A DNA stretch of 9,494 bases. Origin: Herminiimonas sp. (GTDB lineage Bacteria; Pseudomonadota; Gammaproteobacteria; Burkholderiales; Burkholderiaceae). The notes under the pieces were generated by a model. The model worked only from the letters and a program-made list of their open reading frames with translations, did no database searches and had not been told where the DNA came from. Positions 1 to 7,230 of the stretch are shown here, piece after piece. The stretch covers positions 1-9,494 of the forward strand of contig JACMQD010000395.1 of NCBI GenBank assembly GCA_014377155.1, written 5' to 3'. Each line of letters starts with the position of its first letter. Position 1 is the first letter of the stretch. The position numbers and the translations under genes were made by a program.

Positions 1-285
1 GAAAATATTTTCGACCGTCTCGCCACGACCGCACCGATCATCAACATCGAAGCCGTGCTGCACGCGAACCCCGAAGCCATCGTCACCGGATCGAATCTGC
101 AGAAAACAGAGACCGGACTCGCGCTTTGGCAAGACTATCCGGCGCTGCTGGCAGTCAAAAATAAAAATCTGTTTGCGATCGACGCCGACTTGCTCAACCG
201 TGCCGGCCCGCGCCTGATCGACGGCACCGCAGCCTTGTGCGAAAAGCTCGATATCGCGCGCAATCACCGGAGCGCCACCCCGTGA
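1..285 (+). CDS. btuF: Cobalamin-binding periplasmic protein, BtuF-like (C-terminal part)
   Basis: The frame is open from the first base, so the start lies outside the window and only the last 94 residues are seen. They match the C-terminal lobe of class III ABC-transporter binding proteins of the BtuF type. 'NPEAIVTGS' is the usual strand-turn of the second lobe, and '[21 protein letters not shown]' carries the R-x-x-P-R-x-x-D-G signature that ends vitamin B12 binding proteins. The family captures cobalamin or cobinamide in the periplasm and passes it to the BtuCD permease. Its stop codon overlaps the GTG start of cobQ (GTGA), so the two are probably translated together in a cobalamin uptake and synthesis operon. 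A related siderophore- or heme-binding protein is possible, but the cobQ neighbour favours B12. Confidence 0.82.
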   Translation, partial: ENIFDRLATTAPIINIEAVLHANPEAIVTGSNLQKTETGLALWQDYPALLAVKNKNLFAIDADLLNRAGPRLIDGTAALCEKLDIARNHRSATP

Positions 286-1745
286 AGTTCCCGTTTCAAA
301 CTCTCATGGTGCAAGGTACAACGTCGGATGCTGGCAAGACCACCGTGGTCGCCGCGCTATGCCGCCTGCTGGCACGCGAGGGTATCAAGGTTGTGCCTTT
401 CAAGCCGCAGAACATGGCGCTCAACAGTGCGGTCACCGCGGATGGCGGCGAGATCGGGCGTGCTCAAGCGTTACAGGCGCAAGCCGCCGGACTGGTGCCG
501 CACACCGACATGAACCCGGTGCTGCTGAAGCCGTCAAGCGATACCGGCGCGCAGGTCATCATTCATGGCAAGGTCCGCGCCGACATGCATGCGCGCGATT
601 ACCATGTTTATAAAACCGTGGCGATGCAAGCGGTGCTGGAATCCTACCGACGACTTTGCGAACAGTACCAAGTCGTTATTGTCGAGGGCGCCGGCAGCCC
701 GGCCGAGGTGAATTTGCGTGAGCGCGACATCGCCAACATGGGCTTTGCGGAAGCCGTCGATTGTCCGGTCATTTTGGTGGCGGACATCGATCGTGGCGGC
801 GTCTTTGCGCATCTGATCGGCACGCTAGCGTGCTTGTCGGACAGCGAGCGCAACCGCATCGTTGGATTCGTAATCAATCGTTTTCGCGGTGATATCGGCC
901 TGCTTGAACCGGGGCTTGCATGGCTCGAAAAACATACGGGCAAGCCGGTGCTAGCAGTGCTGCCGTATTTGGACAAATTATTCCTCGATGCTGAAGATGG
1001 CATCCAGACCGCTCAGGTCGAAGCGGGTAGATTCCGCGTGTTGGTACCAAGATTGCCTCGCATTAGCAACCATACCGACTTTGACGCGCTGCGCGCTCAT
1101 CCTGACGTTGACTTGCAATTCATTCGGGCAGGACAAGCGATTCCTCCGGCAGATCTGATCATCCTGCCTGGTAGCAAAAATACGCGCGCTGATCTTGCGT
1201 GGCTGATTGCAGAAGGCTGGCCGGATGCGCTTACGCGGCATCTGCGTTACGGCGGCAAGGTGATTGGTATTTGCGGTGGTTTTCAAATGCTGGGAAAAAC
1301 AATCGCAGATCCGCATGGTGTAGAAGGAAAGCCCGGGCGAGATGACGGTTTGGGTTTTTTAGATATCGAGACGGAATTGCGGAACGATAAACGCATTGAA
1401 GTGGTGAACGGAAGATGTTTCTTCGCGGATGCGCCTGTGAGTGGCTATGAGATTCATATGGGTATTTCAACGGGTGGCGCGCTTGCTAATCCAGCGTTCG
1501 ATATTGCCGGTCAGGCAGAAGGTGCGATATCTAGCGACGATCAAATTCTAGGCACGTATTTGCACGGCTTTATGGATACGTCCGAGACATCCGCTGCGAT
1601 ATTAAAGTGGGCGGGACTGAATAGCGAAAAGCTGATCGACCTCTGTCAAATAAGGGAGAGCAACCTTAACCGCGTCGCCGATATGACGTTATTGCTGAAA
1701 CAAAAAATCGAACTACTCACGCCGTTCTCTCAAGGGAAGCGCTGA
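282..1745 (+). CDS. cobQ: Cobyric acid synthase CobQ (CbiP)
   Basis: CobQ is the glutamine- and ATP-dependent cytoplasmic amidotransferase that amidates the b, d, e and g side chains of adenosylcobyrinic acid a,c-diamide to give adenosylcobyric acid. The N-terminal half is a dethiobiotin-synthetase-like ATPase, with the P-loop variant GTTSDAGKT at residues 12-20 and the following [10 protein letters not shown] stretch. The C-terminal half is a class I glutamine amidotransferase-like domain, with nucleophile Cys331 in [10 protein letters not shown] and His428 in YLHGFMD. I chose GTG at 282: it overlaps the upstream stop as GTGA and has GGAG at 269-272, nine bases before it. That gives 487 aa, normal for the family. 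ATG at 306 is an alternative (479 aa). The frame is intact and nothing looks missing. Confidence 0.96.
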   Translation: MKFPFQTLMVQGTTSDAGKTTVVAALCRLLAREGIKVVPFKPQNMALNSAVTADGGEIGRAQALQAQAAGLVPHTDMNPVLLKPSSDTGAQVIIHGKVRADMHARDYHVYKTVAMQAVLESYRRLCEQYQVVIVEGAGSPAEVNLRERDIANMGFAEAVDCPVILVADIDRGGVFAHLIGTLACLSDSERNRIVGFVINRFRGDIGLLEPGLAWLEKHTGKPVLAVLPYLDKLFLDAEDGIQTAQVEAGRFRVLVPRLPRISNHTDFDALRAHPDVDLQFIRAGQAIPPADLIILPGSKNTRADLAWLIAEGWPDALTRHLRYGGKVIGICGGFQMLGKTIADPHGVEGKPGRDDGLGFLDIETELRNDKRIEVVNGRCFFADAPVSGYEIHMGISTGGALANPAFDIAGQAEGAISSDDQILGTYLHGFMDTSETSAAILKWAGLNSEKLIDLCQIRESNLNRVADMTLLLKQKIELLTPFSQGKR

Positions 1746-1847
1746 GTTATCGGGAGATGGGGGTGAGGTCAACAATTAATGCTAGTCATGTTATCGATAA
1801 TCGTATAATCGGCGAGCAGCCTGTCGGCCTTGCTGCACTGAAGTAAC

Positions 1848-1878
1848 GCCTATTTTTTAGTTCGCCTAAAAAATAGGC
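1848..1878. terminator. Perfect AT-rich hairpin after cobQ, possible terminator
   Basis: Two perfect 13-base arms (GCCTATTTTTTAG and its complement) flank a 5-base loop TTCGC. It lies about 100 bp after the cobQ stop and 65 bp before the transposon edge, where a bidirectional operon terminator would fit. There is no T-run after the stem on either strand; the only T-tract is inside the stem. Termination is therefore an inference, and a dispersed intergenic palindrome is the alternative. Confidence 0.45.
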
Positions 1879-1942
1879 AATGCAGATCAAATTTTGATGA
1901 TTTTTACCGTTTTTCCGTATAGTTTTCCTCGTTATCCAAATT

Positions 1943-1980
1943 GGGGCCTGGGGAGCAATGGAACAGCGAACCGATTTAAG
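1943..1980 (+). repeat. Left terminal inverted repeat (38 bp) of the Tn3 element
   Basis: Starts with GGGG, as most Tn3-family ends do, and ends in TTTAAG. It matches the reverse complement of 7193-7230 at 31 of 38 positions, with an uninterrupted core of 11 bases (CAGCGAACCGA). Five more inward bases (GATTT) also match. The tnpA stop codon (TTA at 1976-1978 on the + strand) lies within it. Confidence 0.8.
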
Positions 1981-4957
1981 GATTTTCGGACGGGCCACGA
2001 AGCGGCCGCAGTTCACCGCGAGCGACGGAATCATGGACCGCAAACGAGTAGCGCCCCAGCATGTTGATATGCTCGTGACCGAACGGCGAAAGCCGGGCGA
2101 CATCCTCATCGAGAACGGGATATTCCTCTTTCCGGAGCTGCGCCAGCACCGCATCCATGTAAATCTTGTTCCACAACACGACAACTTTCACCACCATCCC
2201 CAGCGCGCTTAGCTGATCTTCCTGACCTTCCCGGTACCGTTGATACAGTTCACCTCGCTTGCCGTGAAATATATCGCGTGCCAGCGCATGCCTGCCTTCG
2301 CCGAGATTCAATCGCACCAGCGTGCTGCGGCGCCGGCTTTCATCGTCGATAAAATTTAGTGTGTGGATGGTCTTGTCGATCCGGCCGATTTCCGCTATTG
2401 CCAAAGCCAGCGGCGTTGCGCGATCCCCGACCTGCAAGGTGCGCATAATGCCGGTCGCCGGCACACGTCCAAGCTTGAGCGAGCCGATCAGGCGCAACAC
2501 GTCATCCCAATGCGGTTCGATGATTGACAGTTTCGCTTGATGGCTGGCGATGGCACTGAGCTGCCCGTAATCCGCTTCGCTGTCGATGCGCCAGAAGCGC
2601 GTGCCGCCGACATCGGCCAGGCGCGGACAGAAGCGATAGCCCAACAAACGAAAGAGACCGAACACCACGTCGCTGTAGGCTCCTGTGTCGGTCTTGATAT
2701 GCGTCGGCTGCAATTCGGTTTGCTGCTCCAGGACGACAGCCAGCAGAATCAAACTGTCCCGCAATGTACCCGGCACCGTGATTGCATTTAATCCAGTACG
2801 TTGATCGGATATCAAGTTGTACCAGGTGACGCCGCGCCCCATCGCGAAATACTTTGGATTTGGGGGCGGCATGCACGGTGCGCACCGGCACAACGAAGCG
2901 CATGCCGTCGGCCGATGCCACATCGCCGCCGCCCCACACACGCGCCAGCGCAATCTTATTCTGGGCGGAGACCAGCCTTACGTTAGCATCAACCAGCGTT
3001 TCATCGCGCATGTAGTTCTGCTCAACCCACGTCAGTCGATCGCGGCGTAACAACGCGACTTCCTGACTGGTGAATGGTTCGAAGCCGGTATTGCAAGCCT
3101 GGGCAAGCAATACCGCGCACAGGCTGGTTGTCAGATCTGATGCGCGCGCCTTGCTTTCGGCTACATGCGTAAATGCACTGGTAAATCCAGTGCGGGCCGC
3201 GATTTCAAGCATGATTTCCGGCAGGTCTACCAGCGGCATGCGCTCTTTCACCGTTTTGCGCAATGCTTTCAGCGAGGCAGGTTTGTCGAGCTTGTCGAGC
3301 GTGCTCAGGATGAGTTCTTCCTTGCCGGCCACCGTGTCAAAACGCACTGCCGGGTTCTCCGGCAAGCGTGCCGCAACAGCACGATATGTCTGATCCAGTT
3401 CGAGCGCCAGCGCCGCGAGCGTTGGCGCTGGGTCGGATGTGAGCGCGAGGGAGCGGCACACCATCGGGCGTGCCGTGCCCCACTCCGGCACGTTTAACAA
3501 GCCGGCGCGGGGATCGCTGTAGCGCCAGCTCGGCGCGACGAATACGTCTCGCCGCCGTAACGCTATTTGCAATTGATCCAGCGTACAGAAGGCAAAAGCC
3601 GCTGGATCGGAACTGCCGTCCTCCTGTTTGACATGGCGCTGCCAAGCTTTGTTGATGATATCTGCCGGCGGGTCGTGATCGGGACGATGCCGTAGCCATT
3701 TAAACGCCTCCAGCAGCGCTTCGCCGGCAGGATTGCTGTCGAACTGGATGATACGCAGGAGCTTCGGCAAAACCGGCTGACTGTCGTTTGCCTTTTCTGT
3801 AGTTCCGCGTAAAAAACGTCGTTGGGTGGCCAGGTCAGCGCATTGACATCGTCGAGCGCTTGCGCACAGGTTGATGCGGCCAACGGCCGCATCAACCTGT
3901 GCGCAAGCGCATCATCCGGCAAAGCCGGGTCGAGCAAAACACGACACGCCTTGGCGAGTATAAGGGCGGCCTTGTCGAGGTCGCGCAACGAGCGCAGCCT
4001 GGCTTTTCGATCGCCTTGTCCGGCCTTCGCAAACAGGTCGCGCAATAGCATGTCGAGGACATCGAGCGCATCGTCTTGCGCGGTGGCTTCGAGGCAATGC
4101 ACGAATGCCACCAGCGTTGCCATGCGCCTGCCAGCGGGCAAGCGATTGATGGCAGTGACTTTTGCGGTACCGGCAAATCGCGCCAATGAAGCCAGGCGGC
4201 TCTGCGGAATATTGGATACTGCCGGCAAGGTGGTGCCGAGTGCGCGTACGGTTTCGATGCGTTCGAGCGCGTTCACCAGCGCTGGCGCGCTGATTTTCAC
4301 TGGACCTTTGCGCAACTTGTCGAACCAGGATTGACGGCCACCGTCATCAGCAACGGCCAGCAAATTTTCCAGCCGGGCCCGCTGTTCGGCGTTGATGCTT
4401 TGCCCAAGCAGCGTCCATAAACGTGTTTCCATGCGCGAGCGTATTTCGGCAATGAAGCGCTTCAGGATGGTGACGCCAGGCAGCAGCACCTTGTGCCCGA
4501 TCAACCAGGCGCTGGCGTGATCGAACAGTACGCTGGGTCGGTCAGTGCCGGTCCAACACATGGCGCGCAGCCATCGCCCGAGCCGAAAGCGCACGCCCTT
4601 GTCTACAAACTCGCGATAGCCGTATCGGGTGCGGATTTCCGCAGTGTGTCGCCAACGTTGCTCGCTGCTCAGGTATGCCGACACGCACGCTAAATCCGCT
4701 ACGTTTATCTGCGATGCGAGCGCTTGAACAACAATCTGCGGTACGGCAGTCGGATCCTCAAGGCACGTGCCGAGAAATCGCACGGTGGTCAGTTGCAGGG
4801 CATAACCAAACCGGGTGAAATCTAGACGCTTGCCGGCGATCCATTCCAGATCGTCATCGTTCAGATAAAAATAGTGCGCCAGCTCGATGGTTGAAAGCAC
4901 GTTTGGGTAACGGCCGTAGCGCTCTCGTTGAGCAAGCGTCAGAAAATTTACCGGCAT
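1976..4957 (-). pseudogene. tnpA: Tn3-family transposase TnpA, two frameshifts
   Basis: TnpA binds the terminal repeats and performs replicative, cointegrate-forming transposition. Joined across both shifts the product would be about 993 aa, full family length. It starts at ATG 4957 (MPVNFLTLAQRERYGRY), which opens a DUF4158-type N-terminal region. The three probable catalytic acids of the DDE domain are present: Asp in SADGMRFV (2907-2909), Asp in KTDTGAYSD (2687-2689) and Glu in GQEDQL (2219-2221). Frame 1 is lost at 3769-3772, where an A4 run (T4 in the gene) should be A5 to read RFLPKLLR. It is regained at 2859-2861, where TTT should be TT to read APNPKYF. Without slippage the product stops after about 464 residues, before the catalytic domain. 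The frames before and after are the same, so the shifts compensate. A perfect palindrome lies at 3856-3910. Sequencing error in homopolymers cannot be excluded. Confidence 0.9.
3856..3910. repeat. Perfect 26-bp inverted repeat with 3-base loop inside tnpA
   Basis: The left arm 3856-3881 is exactly complementary to the right arm 3885-3910, around the loop AAC. The arms are GC-rich and include GCGCTTGCGCACAGG. In tnpA the unit encodes part of the stretch DALAHRLMRPLAASTCAQAL, just before VNALTWPPNDV, and does not break the frame. A perfect long palindrome within a coding region is very unlikely by chance. Confidence 0.9.
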
Positions 4958-5061
4958 GTTTTTCTTTTTTTGGAAATGGTGGCGGGAGTGGTGGTAAAGC
5001 GTAATGCTCACAAACGTAGGATTTTGAGAGGAAACGGCAGAGCGCGGATTTCAGGCGTAGA

Positions 5062-5120
5062 TCAAGAGGTTATCGTTCTCAAAAATAGTTCTTGAAATGT
5101 TATTCTCAATCGCCTACTAT
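5062..5120 (+). promoter_or_regulatory. Promoter of the mntA-hepT-tnpR operon with an overlapping dyad
   Basis: The -35 box TTGAAA (5092-5097) and -10 box TACTAT (5115-5120) are separated by exactly 17 bases and match the sigma70 consensus at 5 of 6 and 4 of 6 positions. Transcription would begin about 24 bases before mntA. A dyad TCAAGA (5062-5067) / TCTTGA (5090-5095) overlaps the -35 box, and GTTAT...TCTCAA occurs twice (5070-5083 and 5099-5109). This is the gap between divergent tnpA and the operon, where an operator or a resolution (res) site would be expected. Which of these the dyad serves is not shown by sequence. Confidence 0.6.
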
Positions 5121-5150
5121 TTTAATGAGTTTCGATAAAAAAGGATGCCC

Positions 5151-5441
5151 ATGCGACCGTCAGTTGTACTTGACCTCAAGCGAAATGCCGTTCGTGAAGC
5201 GGCTGGCCGTTTTCGCACGGCGAACCTGCGCATCTTCGGCTCGGTGCTACATGGCACCGACCGGGACGGTAGCGATCTTGATCTGCTCGTTGACGCGCTG
5301 CCCGGCGCAACGCTGTTTGACCTGGGCGGCCTCCAAGTCGAACTGGAGGCACTGCTGGGCATTCACGTTGATCTGTTGACCCCTGGCGACTTGTCCCCGA
5401 AATTCCGTGCCCAGGTGCTCGCGGAGGCGCAGCCGGTATGA
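5151..5441 (+). CDS. mntA: MntA-type nucleotidyltransferase antitoxin
   Basis: A minimal nucleotidyltransferase of 96 aa. The catalytic signature GS-x10-D-x-D is intact: Gly30-Ser31 in RIFGSVLHG, then Asp42 and Asp44 in GSDLDLLVD, followed by the conserved LFDLGGLQVELE and VDLLTPGDL segments. In characterised type VII toxin-antitoxin systems MntA inactivates the HEPN toxin HepT by adding AMP groups to the Tyr of its active site. I chose ATG 5151 because AAGG at 5141-5144 lies six bases before it. An in-frame ATG at 5145 would sit directly on the AAGG. It overlaps hepT by four bases (ATGA), so antitoxin and toxin are translationally coupled, and it is the first gene after a good sigma70 promoter. 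Here the pair probably stabilises the transposon or its host replicon. Confidence 0.92.
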   Translation: MRPSVVLDLKRNAVREAAGRFRTANLRIFGSVLHGTDRDGSDLDLLVDALPGATLFDLGGLQVELEALLGIHVDLLTPGDLSPKFRAQVLAEAQPV

Positions 5442-5821
5442 GCGAGAACCGCCTTCCTGATTACCTCGACCATATGCAGCAGGCCGCAACGGATGCGTGC
5501 GGCTTCGTTGACGGCTTGGGCAAAGCCGATTTCCTCGTGGACAAGCGTACCCAGCAGGCCGTCATCATGAGCCTGATCATCATCGGCGAAGCAGCGACTA
5601 AAGTGATGGACGGTTACGCCGATTTCATCCAGGCGCACCCTGAAGTGCCGTGGCGCAGCATGCGTGGGATGCGCAATCGCATCGCCCACGGCTACTTCGA
5701 CATCAACCTCGATGTGGTGTGGGAGACGGTGCAGGCTGCGCTGCCTGAGCTGTTGAAGCAACTGCCTGACGTGCGCGATGCTGACGATGAAAGCCGTAAT
5801 AACAAAGGCATGGAGCCATGA
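5438..5821 (+). CDS. hepT: HepT-like HEPN ribonuclease toxin
   Basis: A 127-aa, mostly helical HEPN-domain protein. The R-x4-H-x-Y RNase and AMP-acceptor motif is intact at Arg79, His84 and Tyr86 in MRNRIAHGYF. The preceding helix VIMSLIIIGEAATKV, with its conserved Glu, and PWRSMRGMRN are typical of the family. HepT dimers cleave RNA, and AMPylation of the motif Tyr by MntA blocks this. Its start overlaps the mntA stop (ATGA at 5438-5441), ensuring that antitoxin and toxin are made together. The last 15 or so residues (DADDESRNNKGMEP) extend past the domain and look disordered. The intact motif suggests an active toxin, although activity cannot be judged from sequence alone. Confidence 0.92.
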   Translation: MSENRLPDYLDHMQQAATDACGFVDGLGKADFLVDKRTQQAVIMSLIIIGEAATKVMDGYADFIQAHPEVPWRSMRGMRNRIAHGYFDINLDVVWETVQAALPELLKQLPDVRDADDESRNNKGMEP

Positions 5822-5858
5822 TTGGATGGTTGGTGGTCATCGTGGCACGGGATCAGTT

Positions 5859-6236
5859 ATGACAAGCGGTCTGATCGACACCGCAAAACAGTGGGCGCGC
5901 AACATCAAGCGTGATGTGCATGCGGTGTGGCTGGCGGGCCGCAATCCGCGCACCCCTTGGTATGCCAAGGTGTTGGCACTGGCTGTGGCTGCCTATGCCA
6001 TTTCGCCCATCGACCTGATCCCCGACTTTATCCCGATAATCGGCTACCTCGATGACCTCATCATCGTGCCGCTCGGTATCATGCTGGTCGTACGGCTCAT
6101 CCCGCCCGAGTTAATGGCAGAACACCGCGAGGCCGCTTCCAAAGCCGCCGAACGCCCAGTAAGCCGCGTCGCGGCTGGCGTCGTTATTGTCGTTTGGATT
6201 GCTTGCGCCGTCCTTTTGGCGAGAGCGTTTCTATGA
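5859..6236 (+). CDS. DUF1232 (YkvA-type) small membrane protein
   Basis: A 125-aa protein with the diagnostic DUF1232 core AISPIDLIPDFIPIIGYLDDL at residues 47-67. Hydrophobic stretches lie at about 36-49, 66-82 and 105-121, so it is very likely in the inner membrane. The charged N-terminus (KQWARNIKRDV) and the Arg/Glu-rich linker at 84-103 would be cytoplasmic. The family has no firmly established biochemical role. Two starts are possible: ATG 5859, six bases after GGGA (5849-5852), and ATG 5826, ten bases after GGAG (5812-5815), which would add 11 residues. I prefer 5859. The stop overlaps the next gene by four bases (ATGA). Lying between a toxin-antitoxin pair and the resolvase, it is cargo of the transposon operon and may be linked to toxin function or be a passenger. 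Confidence 0.85.
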   Translation: MTSGLIDTAKQWARNIKRDVHAVWLAGRNPRTPWYAKVLALAVAAYAISPIDLIPDFIPIIGYLDDLIIVPLGIMLVVRLIPPELMAEHREAASKAAERPVSRVAAGVVIVVWIACAVLLARAFL

Positions 6237-6634
6237 GCCAGAGCCACGGCGTGGATGGCCAAATAAGTACATCAAGCATAGAGGCGCTGGCCAGCGCCTG
6301 GGCGCGTATCGCTGGGGACGCGACGCTGCCGCCTGACTACGATGGCACGGCAACATCGGCGGCGCATCGAGCCTCCGAGGCCATCCAGGCGCAGATTCGT
6401 GAACACATCGTCGCCACCAATGACATGCGCCTGTTTGGCCTGCTGCATTTGCTTGGTCAGGCCTCGCTGGGCATGGAGAAGGCGCTGTGGCCGGAAGACT
6501 ATGAGCGCATGACGCGCGATGTTGAGGAGGCCATTCGAGAAGCCGATGATCCCAATTCGAAGTCATATAGCCATGAGGAAGTGATGAAGGCAATGCGGGA
6601 GCGTATCGCCCGCGTAAGAGACAAACCATGCTGA
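6233..6634 (+). CDS. Unrecognised 133-aa protein between the DUF1232 gene and tnpR
   Basis: I do not recognise a family. The start ATG 6233 overlaps the preceding stop (ATGA), and the stop overlaps the tnpR start by seven bases (6628-6634), so it belongs to the coupled operon. It is soluble and probably helical: residues 15-35 (SIEALASAWARIAG), 45-65 (AHRASEAIQAQIREHIVAT), 68-82 (MRLFGLLHLLGQASL) and an acidic stretch EDYERMTRDVEEAIREADD, ending in SHEEVMKAMRERIARVR. That tail resembles the C-terminal tails of Phd/YefM- or RelB-like antitoxins, which bind toxins, but the protein has no visible DNA-binding fold. It may be a transposon accessory factor; the tail resemblance is only a hint. Confidence 0.75.
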   Translation: MSQSHGVDGQISTSSIEALASAWARIAGDATLPPDYDGTATSAAHRASEAIQAQIREHIVATNDMRLFGLLHLLGQASLGMEKALWPEDYERMTRDVEEAIREADDPNSKSYSHEEVMKAMRERIARVRDKPC

Positions 6635-7185
6635 TCGGCTATGCGCGTGTCTCGACGCAGGATCAGAACCTTGAATTGCAACGCGAAGCCTTGATCAAGG
6701 CTGGCTGCCCGAAGGTATTTGAAGACAAAGTGAGCGGCACGAGGGCAGACCGCCCCGGCTTGGCCAAGGCTCTGGAAATGCTGCGCGACGGTGATACGTT
6801 GGTCGTCTGGAAACTGGATCGCCTGGGCCGTAGCGTCAAGCAATTAGTCGATCTGGTTGGCGATCTGAGAAAACAGGGTGTCCAGTTCAAAAGCCTCACC
6901 GATTCCATCGACACCGGCACACCGTCGGGCCGGTTCTTCTTCCACGTCATGGCCAGCCTCGCTGAAATGGAGCGCGAGCTAACTGTCGAGCGCACCCGTG
7001 CCGGGCTAGAAGTGGCCCGTCAGCTCGGTCGCAAGGGCGGTCGCAAGCCCAAGATGACAGATAGCAAGATCGAGTCAGCAAAGAAGCTGCTGGCCAGCGG
7101 CATCCCGCCCAAGGACGTGGCCAAGAACCTCGGCGTATCCGTTCCTACCCTGTACCGCTGGATTCCAGCCTCGACATACCCTTAG
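6628..7185 (+). CDS. tnpR: Serine recombinase, Tn3-family resolvase TnpR
   Basis: A 185-aa resolvase/invertase that resolves the cointegrate formed by TnpA at a res site. The catalytic domain fills residues 1 to about 135. The nucleophile is Ser9 in GYARVSTQDQN, with Arg7 beside it and Asp64, Arg65 and Arg68 in WKLDRLGRS. MASLAEMERELTVERTRAGL is the long E helix used in dimerisation and DNA contact. A C-terminal helix-turn-helix (about 145-181: AKKLLASGIPPKDVAKNLGVSVPTLYRW) binds the site. It starts at ATG 6628 inside the end of the preceding gene, and has no promoter of its own that I can see, so it depends on the operon promoter about 1.5 kb upstream. This is unusual, since tnpR normally sits next to its res site. 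The frame is intact. Confidence 0.95.
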   Translation: MLIGYARVSTQDQNLELQREALIKAGCPKVFEDKVSGTRADRPGLAKALEMLRDGDTLVVWKLDRLGRSVKQLVDLVGDLRKQGVQFKSLTDSIDTGTPSGRFFFHVMASLAEMERELTVERTRAGLEVARQLGRKGGRKPKMTDSKIESAKKLLASGIPPKDVAKNLGVSVPTLYRWIPASTYP

Positions 7186-7192
7186 CGAAATC

Positions 7193-7230
7193 CTTAAGTC
7201 GGTTCGCTGGTCCATTGCGCCGGAGGCGTC
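7193..7230 (-). repeat. Right terminal inverted repeat (38 bp) of the Tn3 element
   Basis: Reverse complement of this stretch matches the left end at 31 of 38 positions. The seven differences are concentrated in the outer 12 positions (five of them), where GGGG is replaced by GACG. The inner 26 positions have only two differences. The five bases outside (AAATC) nearly repeat those outside the left end (AAATT). Confidence 0.75.

Larger units (their letters stand above)
1943..7230. mobile_element. Tn3-family transposon carrying an MntA/HepT toxin-antitoxin operon
   Basis: The element is about 5.29 kb, bounded by inverted repeats at 1943-1980 and 7193-7230. The five bases outside the left end are AAATT and outside the right end AAATC, a near-match to the 5-bp duplication that Tn3-family insertion makes. 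Order: left repeat, tnpA on the - strand, a divergent regulatory gap, then mntA, hepT, DUF1232 gene, unknown gene and tnpR on the + strand, then right repeat. Coding reaches the edges: the tnpA stop lies inside the left repeat and the tnpR stop is 7 bases from the right one. The cargo therefore sits between the two transposition genes, as is known for several toxin-antitoxin pairs in Tn3 elements. The broken tnpA and diverged right terminus (GACG instead of GGGG) suggest it no longer moves unaided. Confidence 0.85.

Noticed and set aside
1786..2184. Long - strand and + strand open frames over the end of tnpA.
   Set aside because: They are shadows of the transposase reading frame, with no recognisable family sequence.
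3822..4334. A 170-codon + strand open frame opposite tnpA.
   Set aside because: It is antisense to well-matched TnpA sequence and is rich in Ala, Arg and Ser, typical of GC-rich shadow frames.
5818..5862. A 14-codon ORF (MIGWLVVIVARDQL) overlapping the hepT stop and the DUF1232 start by ATGA at both ends.
   Set aside because: The nearest Shine-Dalgarno (GGAG 5812-5815) is only two bases from its start and there is no family match. It could couple translation, but it is too short to call a gene.
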